DNA of 64,000 nucleotides from Aphrophora alni (GCA_963513935.1 OY740767.1:79906060-79970059); one strand, 5' to 3'; shown: positions 1-11,458, counted from the first letter of the stretch. Notes: a model not told the origin generated them from the letters alone. Numbers and translations: made by a program.

Positions 1-3000
1 CATTATTGTTACGTGTGCAAAAATAATAATCATACATTTAAAAGATTTAAGTAAATCATTTGAGTTATTTCTCTAACCCCAATTTGAACATTTTGTTTCT
101 GCAAGTCAAACAAAATAATGATCCTCTCTAAAATCACATCGTCTTTCATACATTGGACACACAAGGGAAAAATAAATTTTGTTGTTCATAAATCAACCTC
201 TAAATGTTCATTAAGAATTAATGAATTTACAATTGAAAGTATTGACATTTAATACTATCAATACCCCGACGCAGCTTTTTCCGTCGATGTGGTGAGTATT
301 CAAGTAATTTAATAATATTTCATAGAAAACTAAATAAATTTGATTGTTTACCAGTTGCAGCTATAATTGAAGCCCAATAATTTAATGTTATCGAGATTTG
401 AACTGTTTGTCATAAAACAAATACGGAAAACCTACTCACGTATTTGATGGTGGGATTCATTTTATGTGCAAACCTACTGTGGTCGCATCCAGATATAAAA
501 AGATTAAGTTGGTGTGAGAACGCTTAACTATATTGTAAGTATTGTATCTGGTTGTACGCGACAAATATGATTATTTTGGGAAAGCAACTTATATCTACTT
601 ATACTGTTTACAATTCCTTATATTATTGCATAGCGTTATCCTTATTTTAACTTTTTAATTTTGTCTTGTAAAATCATAATACATTAGGTGGTTGTTTTCT
701 CAAACAAGATTCAGAACTTTGACTTGTATATAATTATATACATGTTTGTTCCTTTGATTTAAAAATTCTTAATTTTAAGTTAAGTTAGAGTAGTTGGATT
801 GAGCTGGGATCGCACCTCCTACTTTCTAGGTAGACGGGAAAACCTGATTGACCAATTTGGATGAGGGAATAGTGTTACATATGCCTGATTTTTTATAAGT
901 CGTCCTACTACCACGTTTAGTTTAGTATACGTATATAACCCTCTGGGAATAGTAGCTATGTTACTGAAATGTACATAAGGACTAAAATTATATATTATTA
1001 TATATATTGGCGATTTCGTCTGTAATATATAAGCCAAATCTCCTCAACCAGAATTTTGAGATGTGCTTATAAAGACAAAACGTTATAATCACTAATCATT
1101 GCAACATTAATAAAATACAAATATTAAAATAAGGTAGCTTGTTGCTGAAAACGCTCCAATTATGTAAGATCTATGAGATTTTATGAGCCGTGATTAGTAA
1201 TAAAAAATATTACATTTATTTAAAGCATATAAAATCCAATTAATGTATCAAGTATCATTTGCAGACATTAAATCGTGTACAATGATTAATGCCTTTATAT
1301 ATGACAACACAATAGATTAGTGAATTCTATTTATATGCGTGGTTCTATCATTTATTTTTTGAAACAACAGCGATTCAAACAATACGCTCACTTGAAAGCT
1401 ATAAATTTTGAAGAGGAATCATTAATAATAATTAACAAGACACGCTCACCCTATGGTTCTGAAATAAAAACTTTTTGTCCTCATTTTTATATTGTTGTAT
1501 AATATTTAGACCACAATGATAGTTTAAACAACAATAAATAATAAACATTATCTATAAAGTAATAACTTAATTATCCAATACTTTAATACAATAGTAATAT
1601 TGAAGACAATTTGTTTTTTTAAACTACGATTTTAAAGAAGATCTATCAACAATCCTTTCAATGATTTTTTTAATTCTTCTTCGTAATATTTATATTTCTT
1701 GAACGCAGTCAAAAAAGTTTAATATGTATAACGTATTAGGTAGCTTTTGAAAGACATATCAATTTCAATATTTAAATGTATTTCAGATATTTCTTAAACA
1801 AATTTTATTTCCTCATATTTTATAAATATTCGTAGTATATTTCATAAACAGTCTATTCATGTTATTAGAAAATTATTCATATTTCGAACACAGTATTTTT
1901 TAAAATGGTTATTTTATATTTGGGAAGTACTAAATTTATGAACAATGTAGTAATGTCACCAGGTATATTCTCTATGAAGAACACAAATTTATAATTAAAA
2001 CAAGTGCAAAAATATAGGGGACAAGCAGATCCAGGTAAATACAAAACTTTGCAATTATTTATCTTTTCCCAAATGTTTTTAGAAAGTACTTTTAAATAGA
2101 TGGAATGAATTCTTATCCTAACCTAACTCTCTAACGTAACTGGAGCCCAATACGGATTTATAACACTTCCTTGGCGGTGATTGATTGGCAAATGAGGTGA
2201 TCTACTTTTTCACTTTGCCTCCACTAATTTACCTCATATATATATTAATATTACTATGTTGACGAGTTTAATAAAGATATTTCCCTGAATTGTGTTTAAA
2301 ATGGTTTATTACTCATACATTTATTATGGGGTTCTTGTGTGGGTCTATCTATCCATTCTGTGAGTCTGAGTCACAGAATTCAGCGCCAAAAGAAATTAAT
2401 TAAAATTAAAGCGTGTAGACTCGCTTACAGAAGTATTACTAAATAATAACCTACTTGTATTTCCATTTATCTATAATATATAAATTACATCGCTTGTATT
2501 TGAAACTCAATTTCATAATCAAATTATAGTCAAAATGTAAGGTCAAAACATTTCCTTCATTCGGTTTCCAAAGTTTACTTTTAAGACCAAGATGGGTTAC
2601 AAAAATTACTTATACTGTACCGTGAAGTTTTATAATTTGCTGAATTCTTTTATATGGAAGTACAGCTCCAAATCAACATTTAAGATGAGCCTCCATAACT
2701 CTTTAGCTTGTGGGTATAGTAAAAAATAGTACTATATAAAGTATAGCAATAAACTGCGTCTTTCAATTAAAACCTAATACAGTAATATTTAAATTCAATA
2801 CTAAAAAAGTTAATATACAAAAATCAAAGGACATCTCTTATGCACTGAAACCCCTTAATGTTTAAAAAATGAAACTAGTATAAATCCAGGCGTATTTAAC
2901 TGAATCGCCAATGTGTTCAAATGTAAGTAACTTACTTATAATTTAAGTAATAATAATACAAAAACAATAATTGGGATTTCAGTTTCACCAATGATGATTA

Positions 3001-3581
3001 TTGTTTGCTAGTTTGTCTTTCTTTGTGTAGTTCTGGAGTTTCTATATTTTTTGAATTAGCTATAGTTTCTCAATTTCTTTAGTTTACAATTTGTTAATTG
3101 TGTTAAACTTCTCGTAACATAGTTAAGATGTGAATATTTCGGCAATATGAAAAGAATATTTAAAATAGTTAAGAATATGCTTCTTAAAGTTATTTACAGG
3201 AAGCTAACAGTTAAAGAATGTTGCATTAGCGAAATACTCGCTCGATGTAGTGAAACTAGAGTGAAAACCAATCAATAGACTTCGTCCATGTGATGTGTTG
3301 GAAGCAGAGAACCAATAATAAATGACCAACCTGGAACTTCTAGAGACATCGGTGTAACAATTTGTGAACAAAGGTTGGTAGTCGAGAGATGAAACGAGAG
3401 GTGGCTTGTTTAGGATCCGGAAGTATATACACTGGAGACATGAGTTATGCTATGAAGTGAAAGTGCATAATGGAAATTGAATATTTTATCAATAGTAAAT
3501 TTTAATAGATAAATTTATAAAATGTAAATTTACAATAGGTATATTTGTATTAATTTCAGGTGACGGTGACCCCTCAATAAG
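1..3581. other. AT-rich non-coding stretch, no gene recognised
   Basis: No long open frame with a recognisable domain is present on either strand. The frames here are at most about 70 codons and have the composition expected of chance in AT-rich DNA. A perfect 9-bp hairpin with a 7-nt loop lies at 2355-2379. Around 780-930 on the minus strand there is a sequence faintly like the T-arm region of tRNA-derived SINEs, but I cannot pair it with an A box. Confidence 0.5.
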
Positions 3582-3596
3582 TAAATAAATAAATAA

Positions 3597-3635
<39 letters not shown>
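3582..3635. repeat. Compound microsatellite (TAAA)n then (AT)n
   Basis: About five TAAA units run directly into about 17 AT dinucleotides. A short TAAA tract at the end of a non-simple sequence can be the tail of a retroposon, but I recognise no retroposon body upstream. Confidence 0.9.
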
Positions 3636-3636
<1 letters not shown>

Positions 3637-5084
3637 CGTTTTCGGTTAATAATATACGTGGAGACAATTTAAGATAATTATAGATTTCCGATTACAGATT
3701 TTAAATTATTTTAGTTGAAAAATGTATTTAAAACTTAGTGAATTATTTTTAAAGGAATCATTTTATAAATTCGTAACTTATTATAGTAATAGATAAGGTT
3801 CACTTCTATGTAATATGTTTATATATTTTTTCTTTGCTATCGGGAGGATTACCTACACTACATTTTATAAAACAGAGCCAATGTTAGTGTAATAATTAAC
3901 TTATTTATCGTAACTAACTTGGTTTTGAGATTGGTGTACTTTATCCCAAGTCAATTAGCTAAAAACACAAATAAGTTAGCAACTGACCTCCAGACGCTTA
4001 ATACTTATAATAATTTATTAAATTGTAAAAACACTGCTAGTCTTAAATAATTAACTGAATTAAACAAATTAACTTTATTACTCAACGTATTGAAATATTT
4101 TATTTTACACGAAATATAATTCAATTTGTGTTTTACAGCCCTGTTTATTTCTTGAGGAATTATAGCAATTTAAAAAAAAATATGTTTGTACCATCATATA
4201 AAATATACTTTGAATGGTTTTTGGGAAAATGTAAATAAAATTTAAATTTTATAATCTTCTTTATTACTAAAACAAAAATACATATGTTAAACGTTTTGTT
4301 TGTTGACCCAGCGTTCTATTGTTAATAACAAAGCTCAAATATACATAAAATCTAAACCTTAAACCAAAAGGAAACAAAGATAGTCAGTCACACCATACAT
4401 AATGTACACAAGAATGAAAATAGATTCAATGTGCTGAGTCCATGTTAAACTAAAAAGTAGAAAATACTTCCCAACAAGAACACCTTTGACGATTCGTTTA
4501 TTTTATTTATTAACTTAGATCGAATTACTCTTAAAGGCAAACAGAGAATTTGCGAACCGTAATGAAGAGATTCGCTAAAATTGTTGATGGCTAGGCCATA
4601 CAAAAACAAATTTGCAGCTCTCTGTCGTTACTTCACCCATGTTTTCAACAGTCGTCCCAATTAGGGGGTTAATTGGTTTTTATACCAAACGTCATAATTA
4701 TTTGAATGATATTTTGTCATATAGATTAATTAGATACAGAATATTTGTTTGCAAGTCTTGTAGAATAAATGAATGTCTATTTGTTCATGACATACATGCA
4801 AAGTTTTAGATTTTTAGCGCCGAATTCTAGCGCAAATTGTATAGGCTAACGCCATGAAGATGTAGTGATTTTATATCTCAATTTGTGATAACATTATTCG
4901 ATATTAGGACTTTAACGATTTCATTTGTCGGAATTGTAAGAGTAAGTGAGTAGTACCGTGAGTACTACGGTAAGTAGTAAGTGAAAAAGGATAGATGTAC
5001 TATCTGTCAGGTATCAGAAGGGCTTTGAAAATATGCTTATTCAGTATAAATGACGTGGTAGGAATTTTGGAAAAATGTTCATTT
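3636..5084. other. AT-rich spacer, no gene recognised
   Basis: No supported coding sequence. The open frame at 4612-4809 has no recognisable motif and is treated as chance. Confidence 0.5.
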
Positions 5085-5384
5085 CGGGAGATCTGCCCTC
5101 GAACAACATACAATGTAGAGTGCTCCTGGGATCATCGTCTGACCACTTGGAGGTTGGCACGTTCATCTTGGAGGGATCAGCCTTCAGACAACAAACGGGG
5201 AAATCTGTGCTGTCGGGATCAGACGACAGACCACCAAGGCAACGCTCGTCCCTAGCGAGGGCTGAGGCCGAATTGCTGGACGGTTACCTAGATGGTAGCT
5301 AATATCCAAGCGACCCGCCGGGCAAATATGTGCAGCGTGCTTTGGAATGTAGTCGTCCGCATTGCCCCCTCCATCCATTGCCCC
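5085..5384. other. GC-rich segment of unknown origin upstream of the Jockey relic
   Basis: This 300-bp segment has far more G and C than anything around it and is open in several overlapping frames on both strands. One plus-strand frame reads SSDHLEV near 5140, which resembles the SSDHLPV end of the Jockey apurinic endonuclease domain. The rest does not resemble an endonuclease-to-RT linker that I know. It may be decayed 5' coding sequence of the same LINE, or unrelated DNA captured next to it. No function is assigned. Confidence 0.4.
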
Positions 5385-6600
5385 TCCATCAATGCAGCAT
5401 TTCGTTTGTGCTATGTACCGATGCAATGGAAAATAGCTGAAGTTATAATGATACCCAAGCCTGGTAAGGCACCTAATGAAAAAACATCATATTGTCCAAT
5501 ATCATTATTACCCTACATTTCTAAGATCTTTGAAAAGTTACTATTAAAGCGGCTTAATCAAGATACTGAATGGAAGAATCTGATTCCAAACCTTCAATTT
5601 GGTTTCAGAGATAAGAATTAAACTATTTATCAGGTTCATACAATCACCAGTGTCTTTGAAAATGCACTTGAAGAAAAACAAATCTGTTCTACTTTGTTTT
5701 TAGATGTTTCCCAAGCTTTCGATAAGGTGTGGCATCGGGGATTGGAATACAAAATGGAGAAATACTTGCCAAAACAACATAGTCAATTGCTGAAGTCCTA
5801 TGTTTCAGGAAGGCACTTTCGAATCAAGTATGAAGATAGTTACTCGTATGTGAAGCGGGTATCTGCTTCAGTTCCACGTGGAATTGTGTTGGGGCCCTTC
5901 TTGTACGAGTGATATTCCAGTCTGTGATGAGGCCATCGTTGCTACATTTGCGGATGATACTGCTGGTATCTCAAAAAGATATAGCATTGAGGAGTCTATT
6001 GCAAGGCTGCAGACATCTGTCAATAGAATTTGTGACTGGACTAAAAAATGGCGAATAAAGCTGAGAAAAAAATCTGTTCATGTTAATTTTACTAACAGAA
6101 AAACCAATTATCTCCCAGTGTTTGTCAATCAACAAGTGATCCCACAAGACAATAATGCAAAATACTTAGGCATGACACTAGACGCAAGATTGCGATGGAA
6201 GGTACATGTTAAAAGAAACGTAATAAACTAAATCTCAAACCAAGGAAATTGCATTGGCTTCTTGGACGGCATTGAGAGCTGTTAGTGTACAATAAATTAT
6301 TACTTTATTAATAAGTCCTAAAACCTATCTGGACATATGGTATGCAGCTTTGGGGGATGCGCAAAAAGAAGAAACATTAAATTATTCAAACATATCAAAA
6401 TAAAGTACTAAGAGGCATTGTTAATGCCCCATGGTACATACGTAAACGTATGATGATCTCCATAAGGATTTACAAATTACTACAATTTATGATTAGGTTC
6501 GGCGATTTGCTAGGAAGCTTGAAGAAAGATTGCATAAGCACCATAACATCGAGATGCTACAAGTTCTCTACAATTCATTTCAAGTTCGGCGGTTGGACAG
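5385..6600 (+). pseudogene. Jockey-like reverse transcriptase pseudogene
   Basis: In an intact element this enzyme copies its own RNA into DNA at a nicked chromosomal site. Visible motifs run in family order. WKIAEVIMIPKPGK is at about 5427-5468, with a degenerate PISLLP block after it. QFGFR is near 5600. FLDVSQAFDKVWH, holding the first catalytic Asp, is at about 5697-5736. VPRGIVLGPFLY is near 5871-5909, and the catalytic FADD box is at 5947-5958. The C-terminal region carries NKLLLY, VLKPIWTYG, QLWG and NAPWY at about 6290-6435. Lesions are a TAA at 5619-5621, where the family usually has HST, a frameshift near 5905 that removes residues between FLY and TSDIP, a further frame change near 6230, and several stops after it. 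The FADD box itself survives. Family placement is strong; the exact clade name is less sure. Confidence 0.87.
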
Positions 6601-6775
6601 GATAAAATAGTTTGATTTGGCTTACGACAAGACTAATACGTAAATATCACAAGAACAAGTGATTTTGTATATTGGCGTGCGTCGTAGGATGTGCAGCCAA
6701 CAAACGCTTTCATTTTATAGAAACATTGATAGATGGACTATGTTCAGTTTCAATAAAATTGTAAAAAAAAAAAAC
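5385..6775 (+). mobile_element. 5'-truncated Jockey-clade non-LTR retrotransposon (LINE) relic
   Basis: The element holds RT-domain sequence, then a C-terminal region, a short 3' UTR, an AATAAA signal near 6753 and a poly(A) run at 6763-6774. This order and the A-tail are those of a LINE integrated by target-primed reverse transcription, with the 5' part missing or unrecognisable. It is dead: it has an in-frame stop, frameshifts and no visible ORF1 or intact endonuclease. Its A-tail lies about 75 bp from the end of the Harbinger transposase relic, so one insertion may have truncated the other. I do not see target-site duplications with certainty. Confidence 0.85.
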
Positions 6776-6848
6776 CAAACTTTACAGGTATTAAAAAATA
6801 CGATTTAACTAACAATATTACCATACTTCCAATATGAAAAAAAAAGTG
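6776..6848. other. Junction between the LINE tail and the Harbinger relic
   Basis: A short AT-rich segment between the LINE poly(A) and the C terminus of the Harbinger transposase. The Harbinger terminal inverted repeat and 3-bp target duplication would be expected here, but I cannot identify them with confidence. Confidence 0.4.
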
Positions 6849-7780
6849 TTACATTGCTTTGGCTTCTTCCCTACGAATGATGTTGTCCGGCACAGCATAA
6901 TCATCTTGCCATGGGACTGCACCAACGCCACTAATGTTGTCGCGAAATATATTTAGGATTGTCATAGCATGATTTACGAAGCGATGATTAACTGGTCTCA
7001 TATCATTTGTCATTTGGCATCCCTGTATTGCTTGGCCTTGTAAAACAGGGTCTTTTATTTCACGAGTGATATCGTAGTTGTGCAATATGCAAATAGCCTT
7101 CACTATATCAATAGCATGCTGGGGCATTGGTTTCAATGGATTCATTTAGTATCCACCATTTAGATGTCAATATACCGAAAGCACATTCTTCTGTGTTTCT
7201 AGAGCGGCTCAATCGATAATTAAAAATTCTTTTCTCATGTGGAGGTATTTAAAAGGATATGGTCGCATCAAGTATGGTAGCAATTGTAATCCTTCATCCG
7301 CAAGTAGTACGAATGGTGCTTTTATATTCGTGAAAGGAAGATTTTGTTCACTTGAATCTGCCTCAAAAGCATGAAAGAGAGAGGATGTCTGCAAGTTTCC
7401 ACTATCACTTTTCCTCCCTGGAGTACCTACATCAATAGCGATCAGTTTATAATCGGCATCTACTACTGCTTGTAGAAGGATTGAAAAAAAAATTGTTTGT
7501 AATTATAATGCCGTGATTCAGAGTGAGTAGGAGCTTTAATTCCTATATTGTTTGCATCCAAAAACCCTATACAATTTGGAAAATTCCAATTTTCGTAGAA
7601 TCTTTGAGCATAGAATGCCATCCTTCTTCAGTAGGAACAGGGAGATATTCTTCTCTCAATTTATTCCACAAAACCAAACACGTCTCAATAACAATCTCTG
7701 AACCGGTAGTCTTCCCCATTTTAAATCGTCTTGCAAGTGAGGCAAATGAGTCTCCATGGGTCAGGCAACTGAAACCAAAA
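6849..7780 (-). pseudogene. PIF/Harbinger (HARBI1-like) DDE transposase pseudogene
   Basis: This is the nuclease that cuts and joins PIF/Harbinger transposons. Read on the minus strand from 7780, it begins with a helix-turn-helix-like block, GDSFASLARRFKMGKTTGSE, then LREEYLPVPTEEGW. FPNCIGFLDANNIGI follows near 7570, holding the first catalytic Asp where the family usually has GALDGKHI. HYNYK and VVDADYKLIAIDVG (about 7430-7465), GRKSDSGN and LLADEGLQLLPYLMRPY (about 7250-7310) come next. The last blocks are NYRLSRSRNTEE-AFGIL (about 7160-7205) and the C-terminal IVKAICILHNY (about 7080). Breaks include a homopolymer frameshift near 7485-7495, one at about 7205 and a stop near 7145. A pyrimidine tract ending in TTTCAG at about 7770 looks like a splice acceptor, so an upstream exon is likely. 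The block order is unmistakable for this family. Confidence 0.9.
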
Positions 7781-8785
7781 ATAAGAAAATCAATACTTAA
7801 CTTTTTTAAACAACTTTAAATTTACTTTAACTAAACAACGGATTAGTACTTCTTTGTGTTGCAGTGAAAGTTGCCAAATCTAAATGGAAAATTTTACGAT
7901 TTTTTTTCTTTTTGGTCCTTGTGATGAAATATAATATTTTATGAAAAGTAAACACTAAACATATTTATTTTCTAATCATAAGGACTAAAATTTATTTGAG
8001 CGGCTGGTTCACGGTAGATGAACCTTATATGTAAACGTTAGAGGTGTATGTGACTACAGCCTAAACAGTTATACCCTTTGATTTCAAGCCCTCTTCGCGT
8101 AAAATTTGTAATATAATAAATTTCTACCACGGTGGATAGTTAAAAACACAAAATACAAAATTAGTCAAGACATTAAATGAGTATCCTGGTAGAAAGCTGG
8201 GGAGCAGGTAAAATAAAATTTACATTTACCTAAATATCAGCCTAGTGTACAAACAAACCTAACATAGAAAACTTTATCTATTACTAAAATACGCAATTAT
8301 TATACTGAATACATTGATACGAAAAGAATTTAATTACAATAAATAACAATATAGCGTATCTGCCTAATAATAGAGTGGTTTGACATATGTCCATACCTGA
8401 TAGCTTCTACCCGTAAAAACAAAAGCCTACTGATTTTATAATAAACTAAATACCATTTATTAAAATAATATTCTCTGTGTTTTGTCACACTTCACTATAT
8501 AAGTGTAGTAACTATATTCTCATTTGTTCCTGTAACCAGTCGAAAGTATCTCACAAATGAGAAATAATTTTCTTCTTGTTAGAAGTAAAACCTTGAATTT
8601 CCAAATTATTTTGATGAGTAATATACATAAGTAGTTGAGTGTATTCGTTAGTTTCACTAATGCATAATTTATTACAAGTTTTTGAGAAATATTTGGTGTT
8701 TGACTGAACTAACTCATTTTATATTAACATGTCATTTATTTTTTTTTTAAATTAAAATTTTTTCTTGTACTTTCATCGCTATTCA
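7781..8785. other. Interior of the Harbinger region, no gene recognised
   Basis: AT-rich DNA between the transposase and the BESS-motif relic. If the transposase has an upstream exon, it should lie here on the minus strand just beyond the acceptor-like site at about 7770. I could not find a convincing one. Confidence 0.4.
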
Positions 8786-9300
8786 TTATAGAGCAGAGTC
8801 AGCCTCATCATGTGAAGTGCTGTTGAGTTCAGTGTAAGTCAACTGGGTACCGCTACTTGGATTACATAAAGAATTGTCCGGAGATGTGTATGTGCCTGAT
8901 GGTCTTCTATGATAGCTCGAAGTTGTTGATGCTTTATCATGATCATTTAGAATTATATCTTGAATTTTTGAACGAATTCGCAGTTTTTGTATTGGATTGA
9001 AGACGGCCATGTATGGTATCAATCTTTTAAAAAACTGCAAATCAGGATTGTTGCCCATGTTAATTTATTTTTCAAGTAGCCATACCTTATGTTTTTCAAC
9101 AGCCAGAAACTCTGCTTCACGTTTAGCTGCAGTGTAGCGTTCTTCTAACCCAGCTTTTGCTAATTATATTTTGTTTTTGTTTGATCTGCTAAGTTGTAAA
9201 TTGTTACTCGAAGATGTAGATGGAAAAGCATTTTGAGCTTACCTGTAGGTTGTAGGGTGATATCAATTCCTGGTTGATTAGTAGTCGAAGGTAAAGTTAA
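8786..9300 (-). pseudogene. BESS-motif (MADF/Myb-SANT type) accessory protein relic of a PIF/Harbinger element
   Basis: The minus-strand frame at 9058-8786 contains a clear BESS motif, DLQFFKRLIPYMAVF followed by QKLRIRSKIQDIILN, and then a Ser/Thr-rich tail of about 55 residues. BESS motifs mediate protein-protein contacts and usually follow an N-terminal MADF domain. Upstream on the same strand (about 9225-9088) is a second conserved-looking stretch, LEERYTAAKREAEFLAVEKHK split from a Ser-rich segment by one TAA, of the kind found in Myb/SANT-like proteins. Donor-like GTAAGC and GTATGG sites at about 9242 and 9087 suggest introns. PIF/Harbinger elements typically encode such a DNA-binding partner beside the transposase, and this relic lies on the same strand about 1 kb upstream of it. 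The MADF or SANT domain itself is not seen and may have been lost where the next transposon inserted. The BESS call is firm; the pairing is inference. Confidence 0.72.
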
Positions 9301-9601
9301 TTCAATCGCAGTTTCACCTTACATTCGCTCCGAGCAATCAGCGTCCTGCGTTCAGATACGTGCCTAGCTTATCTCAAAGAAACATGCGTTGGTTGAAGTA
9401 TGACCAAGAACTTGTCACTTTAACTGAACCATGGCTACCAGTTTTGGCACTTTATTTATTTCTCGCAATTCAGGAACGAATAGGATTTCTTATAGTTTTT
9501 GAGCTGAAAAATCGAATAAAACTGGTCCTAAAACTGTACCTCCCTTAGTTTTTAAGATATCCTCTGTAAAACACCCGAAATAGGGGTTGAGAAACACCTC
9601 T

Positions 9602-9651
9602 TTTTTTACGTTTGACCTACAATAACGTCGTTAAATAGGTAATAAATACAT
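9602..9651 (+). repeat. Left inverted repeat of the Tc1-like element
   Basis: Starts in a T-run followed by ACGTTTGACCTAC and matches the reverse complement of 11244-11293 at 49 of 50 positions (T at 9631 against G in the partner). Transposases of this group bind their inverted repeats; that role here is inferred. Confidence 0.88.
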
Positions 9652-10021
9652 TAAAAAATGTTTCATAATAATGAAATAAATAAATAAATTTTAAAACAGT
9701 ATTAACTGTTAAAATTTGTAAATAACAATACCATTTTTAATAAAAATTAGTATTAACTATTTATAAAATGAAACAAACATGTTTCATTCCTGTTTACTAA
9801 TCACCAAAATGCAGAATAATTTTTCTAATTAATTATTTTTTTAATTTCCTAATTTGGCAACATAACAGCTGATCAACAATGGTATTCTGTTCTGATATGT
9901 TTAAACTGTGTATTAGTAGTGTTTAAATGTAAGTTATACGTAGAAGAATATTGGTTTCTGTGAAGTGTTCTAATAATACACAAGTTTACAGTGAGTTTTA
10001 ATTAGATTAGTTTGTGAAATA

Positions 10022-11076
10022 ATGCCTTACTTATTTACAACAGAGGAATACGCTGATATGGTTTTCATTTTGGGTGTCTCTAATGGTAATGCTAGAGCTG
10101 CTGCACTAGAATATGAACTGCGTTACCCTAATAGGAAGATTCCAGATCCTAAAACAATTAGTGGAACTCTCCGTACTCTTCGGGAAACAGGATCATTACC
10201 TAGTATTCGTACAAATTATGAACGTGCTGTCCAACATGACGATGCTATTGTTATTAATGCTGTTTTACGCAGTCCAGGAGTAAGTACACGACGTCTTTCT
10301 AGGCGGCTAGGAGTTTCACAGTCGAGGGTGTGGAGGACACTTAATAAGAACAACTTTTATTCATTTCATTAACAAAAGGTTCAGCATCTACATCCAGGGG
10401 ATGGTCCGCTTCACTTGCAGTTTTGCAACTTTTTGAATAGGAATCAACAACTCTACAAGCGTATTTTGTTTACGGTTGAGGCGCAATTTACTCGAGATGG
10501 TGTCAACAACTCGCACAATGAACACTCATGGGCAGACGAAAATCCTCATGAGGTAGTGGAACGGAACTTTCAATACCGATTTAGCGTCAATGTCTGGTGT
10601 AGCCTCTTGTACAATCGGCTGATTGGACCATTCATATTACCTGGACGCCTAAATGCTGAATTCTATCTGCATTTCCTTCAAGAAGAGTTGCCGCAGCTGC
10701 TAGAGGATGTTCCTTTACATCTTAGACGACATTTGTACTTACATCATGATGGAGCACCTCCTCACTTTTCACGTGCCGTGTCCACTCACTTAAATCAAAA
10801 CTTTCCTGGACAATGGATTGGTCGTGGAGGGCGTCACTCTTGGCCACCAAGATCACCAGATCTATCTTTAATAGATTATTGCCTCTGGGGATGGATGAAA
10901 GATAATGTCTACAAAAAAAAGGTAATTCTCGTGAAGAATTAGTTGCCCGTATTATGGATACAGCTGAGCAGATAAAGAGAAGTCCTGAAAAATTAAGAAA
11001 TGCAAGAAAAGCTGTACACAAACGAGCTTCGAGATGTATTGATAATGACGGCCTCATTTTTGAACATGTGTTATAA
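10022..11076 (+). pseudogene. Tc1/mariner-like transposase with N-terminal DUF4817-type domain, broken copy
   Basis: Translation starts at ATG 10022 (MPYLFTTEEYADM). The N-terminal part has the family signature GNARAAALEYELRYPNRKIP, then STRRLSRRLGVSQSRVWRTL, a helix-turn-helix that should bind the inverted repeats. One in-frame TAA at 10370-10372 interrupts it, and the same frame then continues without loss into HLHPGDGPLHLQFCNFLN. The DDE domain follows: FTVEAQFTRDG, ENPHE, RFSVNVWC, LIGPFILPGRLN, HHDGAPPHFS, GQWIGRGG, WPPRSPDLSLIDY and WGWMK. The first catalytic Asp is replaced by Val (GTT at 10475-10477, family FTDEA). The second (HDGAP) and third acidic positions remain. An A-run at 10912-10920 carries a one-base frameshift, after which SREELVARIMDTAEQIKRS to FEHVL and a TAA at 11074-11076 complete the protein at the usual length of about 350 residues. 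Inactive as it stands. Confidence 0.9.
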
Positions 11077-11243
11077 AAAGGTGGGTACAGTTGGCCCAAC
11101 CCAATTTATTTTTCTTAAAATTAGTAATGTATTATCTAAATAAAATTGGATTTTTCGAAGTTATTTCTGTTGTATCTTTAACTTTACTTAAATCAATTTT
11201 CTCAGAATTAAATTATTTTCTACAATTTATGTTTAAAATTTTT

Positions 11244-11293
11244 ATGTATTTATTACCTATTTACCGACGTTATTGTAGGTCAAACGTAAAAAA
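11244..11293 (-). repeat. Right inverted repeat of the Tc1-like element
   Basis: Inverted partner of 9602-9651, with a single mismatch over 50 bp. It starts about 170 bp after the transposase stop codon. Confidence 0.88.
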
Positions 11294-11436
11294 TAGCCGC
11301 CATTTTCAAACGGTTAAAGAGGTTTTATTCATATTTTTCACAAAGATAGCGGCAAATAAGATGAACATTTGTGCAGAATCTCAACGCAGTAACTCAAACC
11401 GTTAAGGAGTTATGAATTATTTTGTAAAAAACACAT

Positions 11437-11458
11437 ACAGACAGACAGACAGACAGAC
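11437..11458. repeat. (CAGA)n microsatellite in the right arm of the transposon
   Basis: Five to six ACAG/CAGA tetramers. Short runs of this kind commonly occur inside arms of insect DNA transposons. There is no matching run in the left arm. Confidence 0.9.

Noticed and set aside
780..930. Second tRNA-derived SINE on the minus strand
   Set aside because: Only a T-arm-like piece (GGTGCGATCCC) is visible; no A box at the proper distance.
5184..5426. 80-codon minus-strand frame in the GC-rich segment
   Set aside because: No motif; open by composition and partly antisense to the LINE relic.
7523..7819. 98-codon plus-strand frame
   Set aside because: Antisense shadow of the Harbinger transposase, whose motifs are on the minus strand.
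10722..11099. 125-codon minus-strand frame
   Set aside because: Antisense shadow of the Tc1-like transposase.
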